From positions 46,401,001 through 46,465,000 of the forward strand of contig CM065806.1 in NCBI GenBank assembly GCA_033398695.1: a stretch of DNA of 64,000 bases, in the 5' to 3' direction. This document shows, in pieces, positions 31,957 to 43,183 of this stretch. Origin of the DNA: Orobanche coerulescens. Taxonomy: Eukaryota > Streptophyta > Magnoliopsida > Lamiales > Orobanchaceae. The translations under genes were made by a program, and so were the position numbers. How positions within the stretch are numbered: position 1 is the first letter of the stretch; each line of letters begins with the position of its first letter. The notes under the pieces are model-generated. The model made no database searches. It was not told the DNA's origin and saw nothing but the letters and a program-made list of their open reading frames with translations.

Positions 31957-33352
31957 ATGAATATCTTTGTATTACTTCAAGCACTTCCGGAAGTAAGTGT
32001 GTGTTGGAAAAATTACCCTCTCTATCATCTGGGTTGTACTATACTGATATAAAAATATTTGAAATCGTATAACACAGTAAACCCGAAGTTTGCTGAAACA
32101 TTCAAAGTTTGGCATGATCGGTTAGGACATTCCGGTTCGATAATGATGCGGAAAATTATTGGGAATTCTAGTGGTCATCCATTAAAAAACCAGAAGATTT
32201 TTCAATCTCATGAACTATCTTGTGTTGCTTGTTCTCAAGGTAAATTGATAATAAGACCATCACCGACTAAAGTTGGGAATGAATCAACAATATTTTTGGA
32301 AAGAATTTATGGTGATATATGTGGACCTATTCATCCACCTTGTGGACTATTTCGATACTTTATGGTATTAATTGATGCTTCTAGAAGATGGTCACACATA
32401 TGTCTTTTATCAACTCGCAATTTGGCATTTGCCAGATTTCTTGCCCAATTAATCAAATTGAGAGCACAATTCGACTTGATAATGTTGGGAATTTACATAT
32501 CAAGCCTTTAATGATTATTGTATGGCAGTGGGCATCGATGTTGAACATCCAGTAGCTTATGTTCATATACAGAACGGTTTGGCTGAATCGTTAATCAAAC
32601 GTCTCCAACTTATTGCCAGGCCAATAATGATGAGAACAAAGCTCCCCATCTCTATATGGGGACATGCTATATTGCAAGCTGCAATACTAATTCGTATTAG
32701 ACCAAGTGCACATCATGAATATTCCCCATTACAGCTAGCATTTGGTCAAGAACCAAATATTTTACATATTAGAATTTTTTATTGTGTTGTATATGTACCA
32801 ATTACCCCACTGCAATGTACAAAAATGGGGCCACAAAGAAGATTAGAAATTTATGTGGGATATAATTCATCCTCAATAATCAGATATATTGAACCAAAAA
32901 CAGATGATATTTTCACCACTCGATTCGCTAATTGTCATTTTAATAAAGAAGAATTTCCACTCTTAGGTGAAAAGGAGAAACAAGTGGGAAAAGAAAGTCA
33001 GTGGTGTACATCATCATTATTGTATCTTGATCCTCCCACAAAGCAACGTGAACTGGAAGTTCAAATTATCATACACTTGCAGAATATAGCAAATCAATTA
33101 CTAGATGCATTTACAGACACAAAAAGAGTAACAAAGTCGCATATAGCTGCTACAAATACTCCTGCTCGGATTGAGGTTCCAAAAGAGCAGTCCAATGAAA
33201 ATATGCCAAATGAATCCAAAACATGCCTGAAGCGTGGAAGGCCTGTTGGTTCCAATGATAAAACCCCTCGAAACAAGAATAAATGTAGAAAAACTGATGG
33301 AACCAAATTAGGTGTATGTGTTCCGGAAGAAACACACGAAGAAATAAATTAG
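31957..33352 (+). pseudogene. Integrase region of older copia element D
   Basis: The frame enters directly from the LTR border with EYLCITSS and KCVLEKLPSLSSGLYYTDI, the segment before the GAG-pre-integrase domain. This shows element A sits inside D. The zinc-binding part has VWHDRLGHSGSIMMRKII and CVACSQGK. The integrase core has RIYGDICGPI (first D), and then a frameshift near 32510 that has disturbed the second D region. From 32522 it continues with HPVAYVHIQNGLAESLIKRL (E region) and LQLAFGQEPNILHIRIFYC. The frame ends at 33350-33352. It is heavily mutated and inactive. Confidence 0.85.
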
Positions 33353-35024
33353 GGAACACATAATGATGAAGAAAACCTTCAGCAAGAAGAAAATCATGAG
33401 ATCTCCATTATTTATATCAGTAATGCAAAAATATGGAACCAAAATGAAATGAAGGATATCGATGACATGTTTTGTTATTCCATATGACGAGAAATTGATA
33501 ATGTGAATGAAGATCTGGAACCAACATCTATATCTGAATGTCAGAAGAGGCATGATTGGATCAGTTGGAAAGGTGCCATACAGGCTGAATTAGATTCACT
33601 TAATAAGCAAAGGTATTTGGGTCTATTGTTCTCACACCTGAAGATGTGAAACCTATTGGATGCAAATGGATTTTCGTTCGTAAACGAAATGAGAAAGATG
33701 AGATTGTAAGGTACAAAGCTCGTCTTGTTGCACAAGGTTTTTCCCAAATACCTGGAATTGATTACGATGAGACATCTTCTCCTGTCATGGATGCTATTAC
33801 CTTTAAATACTTGATTAGCTTATCAGTTTCAAATAATCTAGAAATACGCCTCATGGATGTTGTAATGGCCTATTTATATGGATCATTGGATACTAATATT
33901 TACATGAGAATTCCTGAAGGATTCAAAGTGCCTGAAGCACTAAGATCAAGACCGAGGGAGTTATGTGCAATTAAAATACAACGATCATTGTATGGGCTAA
34001 AACAATCTGGGCTCATGTGGTATAATTGCCTAGTAGAGTTTTTAGTGAAAAATGGATATGTAAATGATCAATTGTGTCCATGTGTATTTATCAAGAAAAC
34101 TACGACTGGGTTCGTAATTATTGCTGTCTATGTTGATGATTTAAATATCATTGGGACTCCTAATGAAATTCAAGAAGCGGTTAATTATCTAAAAGGCGAA
34201 TTTGAGACGAAAGACCTCAGACAAACCAAATATTACCTTGGTTTACAAATTGAACACTTTCATAGTGGAACATTTGTACACCAATCCGATTATACAAAAA
34301 GGGTCTTAAAGCGATTTAATATGGATAAGGCAAATCCGCTTAGTATCCCAATGATAAATAGGACACGTAATGTTGAAAATGATCCATTTCGTCCTTGTGA
34401 AGATAACGAAGAAGTATTTGGTCCTGAAGTACAATATTTGAATGCAATTGGAGCTCTTATGTATCTTGCAAATTATACGCGACCAGATATAGCATTTGCT
34501 ACGAATCTATTGGCAAGATATAGCTCATGTCCAACACGGAGACATTGGAATGGATTAAACACATACTTCGCTATCTCCAAGGAACAATTGATTTAGGATT
34601 ATTTTATCCCAAAGATTCAAAAGATGAAATAACTGGTTTTGCAGATGCAGGTTATTTATCAGATCCCCACAAAGACAAATCACAAACTGGTTATGTTTTC
34701 TTGATCGGTGGTACTGCAATATCCTGGCATTTCCAAAAGCAAACACTAGTTGCTACATCTTCAAACCATGCTGAAGTTATTGCTCTTCACGAAGCAAGTA
34801 GAGAATGTGTATGTGTTAGATCTATCACTCAACACATTAAAGAAGCCAGTGGATTACCAGTTAATAAAGATCCAACAATATTGTTTGAAGATAATGATGC
34901 ATGTGTTGCACAGACCAAGGAAGAATATATCAAGAACGATAGAACCAAATGTTGGTATAATTTACTAAAAATTATATCGATAAATTTGAAGTCATATAAT
35001 TATACCATGAAGTATAATATTTGA
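33353..35024 (+). pseudogene. RT and RNase H of copia element D
   Basis: RT motifs are PIGCKWIFVRKRNEKDEI, ARLVAQGFSQIPGIDYDET, RLMDVVMAYLYGSLD, SLYGLKQSGLMWYN and the catalytic VYVDDLN (33646-34560). RNase H overlaps in another frame (34527-35024) with FADAGYLSDPHKDKSQTGYV, TSSNHAEVIALHEASREC and LFEDNDACV. The last 25 codons depart from the usual KHI(S/A)PKFF-type ending. At least three frame breaks are present. No LTR of D could be identified. Confidence 0.88.
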
Positions 35025-35237
35025 TGATTTTCCATTATACCTATAGATCCGAAAGCTTGTCTTGGACTCGTCCGTGTCCGTCAAATTACGACTTAAGGGA
35101 TCGCATGTTTTGAATCTCCTGTCTGTGCTGCAAATCTGAGAAGAACAAAGTAGGAGACAGATTTGTTAATGACGAAAGCATTAAATAATATATATATATA
35201 TAGTTAATTAAATGAGGTAAATCTGAATGTGGGGCGA
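35025..35237. other. Short gene-free stretch between elements D and H
   Basis: AT-rich DNA with a TA microsatellite (about 35187-35202). It may be the 3' end of D; nothing definite is seen. Confidence 0.4.
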
Positions 35238-36201
35238 TGTTGAGTCCAGAAAATCTGTCTCCTTAAAGCAAATTCGCCTCCACCACAGTGTATAGCATCT
35301 GCCTCCCAGGATAAAACAACATCTCGATGCGTTGATAAATCGATCATCGCACCCTCAGCGAACTAGAATAAATCTGAACTACCACCGACGCGACCCAAAA
35401 TTACGAAAAGAAATTATTTTCGAAAAAAAAAAACGAAGTCGGATTTTATTGGGTGAAAAACGGACGAAATTTCTGTGTAAAATAAGACCCCTCACATCTG
35501 TATTTATAGGTGAAGATGAGAGAGAGACATGTGCTGGAGGAACTCTATACCGACCGAAATTGGTATCTAGAAGAACTCTAAACCGATCGAAATTAGTATC
35601 TGGAGTAACTCTAAACCGATCAGGATTAGTATCACAATACTTATCCAGATCTGTTTAATTCGATTTTATCCGGATCCAAAACATTCGGAATTTATTAATT
35701 GAGGTATTTTCGGTAAAATAAAATTTTACCGAATAAAATTGCAGTAAAAAGATAACTTCGAGACGCCGAGACATTTCGCCCAAATCGCCCTTCGACCGAG
35801 ACCGAGACCGACCCGAACCGAGCCGAGCCGAGCCGGCCGGACGGCGGCGGCGGCGCGCGTGTGTGTGTGTGTGTGCGCGACGGACGCCTAGTCACACATC
35901 CACAAATGTCTCACTTATTGAACATGCCTTTGTCCACATCTACTCACAATTTCTCCTTTCTTTTTTTCCAATGTGGGATAGCATCCCAAACCCATTTCTA
36001 AAGGGTTCACTTTGGAACATTATATCTCATTCATACCTCAATCATTTTGAGTGTTCTTACATGTTTTGGAAACCTCGTACGGATTACTACGTATTCCAAC
36101 TAAGTCCCGACTTTGACTCGTAGTCGAGCCACTCAAAATTGCCTCTCAAGTGGGCTGCTCAAAACAGCCCATTTCCTCCATTTTATCTAATATTTCCAAC
36201 A
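35238..36201 (-). repeat. Minus-strand LTR (964 bp), copia-like, element H
   Basis: On the minus strand it runs from TGTTGGAAATATTAG (36201) to GGACTCAACA (35238). A purine tract, GTGGGGGAT, lies just before its start, so it is a 3' LTR. A TATA-like CTATAAATACAG is at about 35505-35516 and AATAAA near 35440 on the minus strand. There is no TSD match between ggcga (35233-35237) and the other side, so it is not a simple solo LTR; the rest of the element is missing or unrecognisable. GC-rich low complexity and a GT run lie at about 35770-35875. Confidence 0.6.
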
Positions 36202-39033
36202 ATCCCCCACATGAATGAGATTGATGGTCCAGCAGCACACGTCAGACACGGAGTTGACTTGGTGATAGTTACTGCGGTTAGGCATTTCATAGGATAGGTA
36301 GAGTATGCTCCTTGAACCTTCCATCGAAAAGATATATTCTCCTTACTGGCTAGACAGTGTGACTAGATGCCTTTGAACTGTCCGACCGTTTGTGTAAGTG
36401 ATCGTATATCCTTCACAAGTGCCCTCCCTGATTTATTCTGTTCTCATTATTGTGCCCATTTTGGCCGTGGACACCGTCCTGGTTCTGCGGGAGTTTCTAG
36501 AGAATTGTGCCTTGCAATTCTCCTTTGAAGCAGCCCCTCTTCACTCCAATTTTGCCCCATTTCTTCCATGAAACATTCGGCCTTATATAAAATGAGAGGA
36601 AAACTTTCCATATCTTGCTTGATTCTTGGATTCTTGATCTCATACTTCATATTAAGGTTGCTTGAATCATTGTAAGGTATTCTTGAACCTTGAATTAAAC
36701 TTTTGGTAGAGTTTTGGTGAGATTTAAATAGCTAGGTTTTGATGAAAAAATTGGGGAAAGTGTGTTCTTGAGCTTGGAGTTGATATTTGAGGCTTGGGTT
36801 TGCTTAAGAGGTATAAATCTATGATTTTTAAGCTTTAATTTCATGTTTTGATTCATGAAATTATGTTTTGATTTATGGATAAATAGTAAATTTTGATCTT
36901 GAAATTAATATATGAATATTTGATTATATGATCTTGGATTATTGTTATTGATGCTGGGTAAGTTGGATATGATAATGGAGGATTAAAGTATGTGTATGAT
37001 GAAAGAACGTAGTGATTGTATAAGTTGTGGAGCCATGTTGTTGGAAAACTGTATTAGGATGTTAATATTCTGTCTTTTATAGTGGGTTATAGATGAAAGT
37101 TGTTCTATATGGTTTTTAGTTTGTTTACGCGAAGATTTGAGTCGTTTGAGTAAACGAGTAAAAATTTATTCAAGTTTTATTAGAGGTAGCACGACGCAGA
37201 ATTTTCTATGCTTTGGCTTAAGTTAATACAATTCATTCACTAAGTAAATAAAGCGGTTTTGAGATGAAATTTTTATGAAGAATTGACATGATGATACATA
37301 TGAAATCTGGAAAGTTTCATTTTAAAAAGATTATTTTCAATTTACTAAAAATGTTGGAGTATGGTGTGTGCAATAGCGTTTTATAAGAATTTGGCTATTG
37401 GTTTTGAATCACTTCGAGGCCTAATTTTAAGTTAGTCCAAGAATGAAAGTTGTTAATTGGAGTGAGTAAATAGTGATTCAAGATAATAAGATTATGTCTT
37501 GGTTTATAATCTTATGAATCGGATTTAATGATGTTCAGCGATATATTAATGCGTTGTAGTAGTATAAGTTGCCATAAGTTGATTATTATGGATTTCGGTT
37601 TCGTAAGTTAACATGCTAGAGTTCGTGATTTTGGTTAATATTGTTTTGGGAGCATGTTATTGATATTAGTTAGTAATGTTTATAAAACATTAGAAGTTTG
37701 GATTTCCGTTAGTAAGCGATTGAAGCTTATTCGGATAATTATGGCTTAAGAATGTGTTGTTGATTTTAGTAAGTTATCATAGAATTGAATCGAGTTTTGG
37801 ACTTTGATTGTTTTATGGTCATGTTACGGTGTGAAAGTATGAGTAAAGTTATTGATTGGTGATAATAATGAGATGATTATTAGATTGAACTTGTTGAGGG
37901 TTCAATGAGTTAATCCATATGATTATTCTTTGAGATCATGTGACTAAAGATCTTTGTTGATGTCTTTTTTTTTTTCTAAAAAAAAAACAGTTTTATTGAT
38001 TAATGAGGCGAGGCGTGGGGAATCCCGCGAAGTCAGAGAACAAGTGGGCACGGACCGAAGCCGGCAAAGAGTGAATGGAATTAAAAATTACAGAAGAATC
38101 AATTGATAGACCATAAGAAGCTAAACAATCAGCGACTGAGTTCGCTTCCCTGAAGATGTGTGAAATAGTTGCACCCCAACATCTGAGCCGCTCCCAGATT
38201 CTTATCAAGGCTTCTCTGACACTCCACGGATCTTTGTTGATGTCTATTTAGGTTATTGAGAGGTTTGTTGAGGAGCTGTTGAACTGCTTGGAATTAGCGG
38301 TGGTTGTAAGTATATGTTGTTCTGTTTTTAATTAAAATTTATACGTTATATTTTCGATAACGTATTTACTGTTTCAGATGATGGGTGCATATTATGTTTT
38401 TATATGTACAAAATGGTGGATTTTGGTTTTAGTAAAAATACTGACTTTGAACTGAAATAGTTCAAGTGTGATATCGATTTCAGTAGAAATATATTTTTTA
38501 AACGGAACTATTTAAAAGTGTGAATTGTATACTTTGGTGAACACTAGTTATTGTTTTAACGCTAGTAGAAGTAGAAATGTGATTTATGGTTGAAAAAATG
38601 AGTATCTTGCTTGATAATCGGAGAATTTGGTGATGATTTCTGTTTTGGAAGTAAAAGCTAATCCAATTGTTTAGCTGGTCGAGGATCCCATTTAGCAAAA
38701 AGAACCTATCATTGCTTGATTACTCAGTTTTAATTTCATTGGAGTTAAATTGGAGTTTAGTTTTAAATTGAAGTTGTGTTTATTACAAACTTGAGATATA
38801 AATGATGATGATTGATTTTATGGAGCATTGATGAAACATTTTGGACTTGGTTTTATAGTGAAATGAAATTGTTTTCTACGAAAATGTTTTCGAACTAAAA
38901 TTGTTTTATAAAACCTTAGTGGATCATTACAAATATACTTGCTCAGCTTTATAGCTCATTCATTTATGTTATAAATTATCACAGGGAAAAAGGTTAGAGA
39001 AGGTGTAATGTTCCCAATCCGAGGTCATGAATC
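36202..39033 (+). other. AT-rich gene-free region, possibly part of an old long gypsy LTR
   Basis: No coding likeness. A TATA-like CCTTATATAAAATGAG lies near 36580, followed by a leader-like stretch and a donor-like site (GAGGTATAAAT near 36810). The right end (to GGTCATGAAT at about 39033, continuing as TTTGGGTCGTTGC at 45734) resembles the 3' end of long plant gypsy LTRs. A LINE tail is inserted at 37966-38228 and copia E at 39034. Identification as an LTR is weak. Confidence 0.3.
37966..38228 (-). mobile_element. 263-bp 5'-truncated LINE tail
   Basis: The insertion carries the end of a plant LINE RNase H domain on the minus strand (HIFREANSVADCLASYGL, with the final catalytic D) and a T run at 37966-37975 as its poly(A). 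It is flanked by a perfect 17-bp TSD, GATCTTTGTTGATGTCT, at 37949-37965 and 38229-38245. It is from a different LINE copy or subfamily than 22914-24974. Confidence 0.9.
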
Positions 39034-39984
39034 TGTAGGCATTATTTCCGGAATATAGGTCCGGAACAGGGAGGGCCGCGGCACACTTCTCCTGCGCCGC
39101 GGCACACAACTCTGCGTCAAACGGGATGGGACTGTACTCCGGGCCGCGGCCCCCTGATCCCTCCACACCTTCATCAAGCTGCTGTACTCCGGGCCGCGGC
39201 CCCCTGATCCCTCCACACCTTCATCAAGCTGCTGTACTCCGGGCCGCGGCCCCCTGAGACTTCTTTCTCGGCCAATTTCTGAGTGTGCCACGGCAGACTT
39301 TGCTCGGGCCGCGGCACCGGAAGTCAACGGGCGCGGGTTCCTTCCTTTTTAGGCAGATATTTGCTGCGTTTTTGAGATGGAACATCACTTCACCCTTGAG
39401 AAAGAATATACACGAGAGAGAGAGAGAGAGCAAAAGAGAGAAGAAAAATAGAGAGATATACTTGTTCGATTTTCTGGAGTTGTACCGATCGGATCGTCGT
39501 GATATTTTGATAAGAGCTTGGTAGCGATTGGGCAAATCTTTTCACCGGGGTAGATCGAGGTTTTGAGTTCGGAAGTTCGGGTATTTTGTTAGCTTTTTGT
39601 GTAAGCTATTTACGGAGTTTTTTCTTTCTTGATCTTGTTGTTGTTGTGTATTCCAAATACTTGAAGATTGTTTATTACCAAGTATTTAAAGATTATTGTT
39701 GTATACCTCTAGTTTGTACTAGGGACGAATCGTGTATTGTGAATTGGTGATAGTGGATTTAAGCGGCTTCGGTCCCGCGGTTTTTACTCTCGTCTTGAGG
39801 GGTTTCCACGTTAAAAATTGTGTCTCATTGTTTATCGTTTTTTGATATCATTTGTATTGTTTATCGAGTTGTATTTGATTTACTCTACTTGTCGGTAACC
39901 TCAAGGTTGCAATTGAGATTGGAAAAGTTGTCAAACGAGTTTCCGCGTTTTCATTGTGACGTCTTTGTGTAGTTTTTCTAAACA
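39034..39984 (+). repeat. 5' LTR of copia E (951 bp)
   Basis: It starts TGTAGGCATTATTTCC and ends TTTTTCTAAACA. It includes GGCCGCGGC motifs and a 50-bp tandem unit (39132-39181, 39182-39231, part at 39232) not repeated in the 3' LTR, and a GA run near 39414-39430. Open frames here are chance. Confidence 0.92.
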
Positions 39985-39987
39985 AAG

Positions 39988-39999
39988 TGGTATCAGAGC
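39988..39999 (+). other. Primer-binding site of copia E
   Basis: TGGTATCAGAGC, the standard copia site for initiator methionine tRNA, begins three bases after the 5' LTR. Confidence 0.93.
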
Positions 40000-40040
40000 C
40001 ACGGGATTTCTGTTCGTGGTTGTATTATCTCAATTGTAAG

Positions 40041-41181
40041 ATGGAAGTCAATACAAGTAGAATGGTTAATTTGAATAGTTCGAACTACCATGTATGGAAA
40101 GGCAAGATGGAAGTCCTTCTATATGTGAAGGATTATTATCTACCGGCCTTTAGCAAAGACAAACTGGAAGGCAAGTCCGACCCGGATTGGGCTATTTTGC
40201 ATCGCCAAGTGTGTGGCTATATTCGACAATGGGTTGATGATAATGTGTTGAATCATATTAGTGGAGAAAAGGACACTCGAGAATTGTGGCACAAGCTCGA
40301 GCAATTATATGCTCGGAAGACGGGGAATAATAAGCTATTCCTCATTAAACAAAGGATGAACCTAAAATATCGAAATGGGACTCCTCTGTCGGATCATTTG
40401 AATGCATTCCAAGGCATCATTAATCAACTTGTAGGAATGGGTATTAAATTCGAAGAGGAGGTTCAAGCTTTGTGGTTGCTGGGCACATTGCCGGATACTT
40501 GGCAGACGTTTCGTATGACGTTGTCTAACTCTGCCCCTGATGGTGTCATTTCAATGGAACTTGCTAAGGGGAACATACTGAACGTGGAGGTCCGAAGAAA
40601 ATCACAGGGTTCTTCGTCACAGTCGGATGTTCTTGTTACCGAAAGACGGGGGAGAGATCAAAGCAGAGGTCCGAATAATAGAGGACCACAAAGAAGTAAT
40701 TCCAGAGGGAAGTATGCCAATATTGAATGCTACTATTGTGGTAAGAAATGGCATACGAAGAAATTTTGCCGACAACTAAAGAAGGAAAATCGCCAAGAGA
40801 GAGAAAACACTCAAAAGAAGGAGAGCGGGAGTAATGAAAAAGCCGAAGTAAATACTACTACCGAAGAGTTCTTTGTATGTTGCGATTATGACATGGTGAA
40901 CCTTGCCAGAGATGAGTCGAGTTGGGTGGTCGACAGTGGAGCTACGTGCCATGTTACATCATATAAGGATTTTTATTCCTCTTATACTCCGGGTGACTAT
41001 GGGATAGTCAAGATGGGTAATGATGGGTTATCTAAGATTGTTGGAGTATGAGACGTACACTTGATTTTCGACACCGGTGTGGAGCTTGTTTTACGTAATG
41101 TGAAACAAGTTCCGGATATGAGGCTAAATGTGATTTCCGTTTGCTTATGATGATGGCTATTGTAGCGATTTTGGCAAGGGA
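40041..41181 (+). pseudogene. Gag and protease of copia E
   Basis: The frame (open to 41051) begins at an ATG near 40041 with NTSRMVNLNSSNYHVWKGKM, the copia gag start. It continues through the gag core (DTRELWHKLEQLYARKTGNN, FLIKQRMNLKYRNG) to a CCHC zinc knuckle, CYYCGKKWHTKKFC. The protease has WVVDSGATCHVTS with the catalytic D. A TGA at 41049-41051 interrupts the protease. Similarity goes on in changed frames to about 41150. An upstream in-frame ATG at 39987 overlaps the primer site, so the later ATG is the likelier start. Confidence 0.88.
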
Positions 41182-43183
41182 TTGTGGAAACTCACTCGAG
41201 GTTCCTTGATTGTTGGAAGAGGAGAGAAGACAGGGAAACTGTACGTGACATTTTCAAAGGTCACGATTAATGCCGTGAAGACAGTTGACAATAATGACAT
41301 GATCGAGCTATGGCATAAGAGGCTCGGTCACATGAGCGAGAAAGGGATGGCGCTATTATCAAAGAAGGAGGTGTTATCCGGGGTTCACGACGTACATTTT
41401 AAAAGGTGCTCTCACTGTCTAGCTGGGAAGCAAACGAGAGTCACTTTTAAGAGCCATACTCCTTCACGGAAGGAAAATGCTATTGATCTTATACATTCCG
41501 ATGTTTGTGGTCCTATGAAGACTAGGACGCTTGGTGGTTGCCTATATTTTGTCACATTCATCGACGATCATTCGAGGAAGGTGTGGGCATTAGGGGTGTT
41601 CAAAAATACCCGACCCGAACTACCCGGCCCAACTACCCGATGACCCGAACTAAATATTCCGGGTATTTTTGAAAATTTTAAATTTTTTCCCGGCCGGGTA
41701 CCCGACCCGAAAAAAAGTCATATAATCGGGCCGGGTCATGGGCCGACTTGTGTAAATTCGGGTACCCGAAAACCCGATTATTTTTAATGGTTATTTTTTT
41801 TATAAATTTAATTATTAATTTATAATTATATGAAACTTTATCTTTCAAATAATATGAATTATATTTAATATGAGAATTCATGTATTTTCAGTAATGGTAT
41901 TTATTCTCACTAGTTTGGAAATTTACAAGAAGATAAAATCTTTAAATAAAAAATAATATATTCTTTCATATATATATAATTGAATATTGAATTAAGCATA
42001 ATTATATAATAAAAAATGATATATATAAAAAAATTTAGTTAGTTCTGAAATTTACTTATTGCACGGAAAATATTTATAATGTATTTAGTACTCGGGGAAT
42101 TAATTTATATAATAAATTCTAAAATAAATTTATATGAAAATTACAAATTATTTATAAAAATTTAAAATTAGTTGTATTAAATTTTGGGTCGGGTACCCTA
42201 TGACCCGACCCGTAAAAAATAGGATACCCGCTTTTTCGGGTACCCGACTTTTCGGGTCGGGTCACGGGCCGAATTTTTCATTACCCGCATAACCGGGTAC
42301 CCGAAAAACCGGGCACCCGGTTATGAACACCCCTAGTGGGCATACACCTTAAAGATCAAAGATCAAGTTTTGGATGTTTTTAAACAGTTTCATGCCTCGG
42401 TGGAGAGAGAGACCGGGAAGAAGTTGGTGTATTCGGACGGATAATGGTGGAGAATACACTGGGCCTTTTGATGAGTATTGCCGAGAGCAAGGGATCCGAC
42501 ATCAAAAGTCACCACCGAAGACTCAACAACTTAATGGCTTGGCGGAGAGGATGAATCGGACTTTGGTTGAGAGAGCTCGATGTTTGCTCTCACATGCCGG
42601 ATTACCAAAGTCATTTTGGGGAGAAGCTTTGAACACGGCGGTTCCTGTGATTAATTTGACGCCGTGTGTTCCTTTGAAGTTTGATGTCCCGGACAAAGTG
42701 TGGAGCGGTAAAGACATTTCATATCGCCACTTACGGGTTTTCGGATGTAAAACATTTGTACACATTCCTAAAGATGAGAGGTCGAAGCTTGATTCCAAGA
42801 CGAAGCCATGTATCTTTATTGGTTATGGTCTTGATGAGTTCAGGTATAGATTGTATGACCCGGTGACTAAGAAGCTTGTTCGTTCAAGAGATGTTTTTGT
42901 TGAAGATCAAACGATGAAGGATGTTGGGAATGGAGAGTCGGATCCACAACATGATTATGATCTTATTGATTTGGACCCCGTTCCTCCACAACATGTTGAG
43001 ACACCCACTGGAGATGACGTCCAAAATGATGAACAACATGATACCGGTGATGGTGATGAGTTGATACAAGATGATACCGATGGAGTTCATCCTGAGCTAC
43101 CCGTAACGAACATACCTTCATTTGTTCCACTTAGACGGTCGACGAGGGACCGTCATCTCTCCACTCGTTATTTGGCTGATTAG
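41182..43183 (+). pseudogene. Pre-integrase and integrase of copia E, split by a DNA element
   Basis: The first part (to 41590) has ELWHKRLGHMSEKGMALLSK, a zinc-binding CSHCLAGKQ and LIHSDVCGPMKTRTLGG with the first catalytic D, then FIDDHSRKVWA. The hAT-type element at 41591-42335 follows. From 42344 the protein resumes with the duplicated target and reaches RTDNGGEYTG (second D), NGLAERMNRTLVERARCLL (E) and HLRVFGCKTFVHIP. A frame change occurs near 42420. The C-terminal part (FIGYGLDEFRYRLYDPV) ends in an acidic linker and a TAG at 43181-43183. Confidence 0.88.
41591..42335. mobile_element. Non-autonomous hAT-type element (745 bp)
   Basis: Terminal inverted repeats TAGGGGTGTTCA and TGAACACCCCTA are flanked by a perfect 8-bp TSD GTGGGCAT (41583-41590 and 42336-42343). 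An 8-bp duplication and this end sequence suit the hAT superfamily. Both subterminal regions contain many copies of GGGTACCCG-like palindromes; the middle is very AT-rich and non-coding. Removing it and one TSD copy restores continuity of integrase. Confidence 0.93.

Noticed and set aside
35238..36201. Plus-strand 3' LTR of copia D
   Set aside because: The purine tract, TATA and polyadenylation signals all read on the minus strand, so it belongs to another element.
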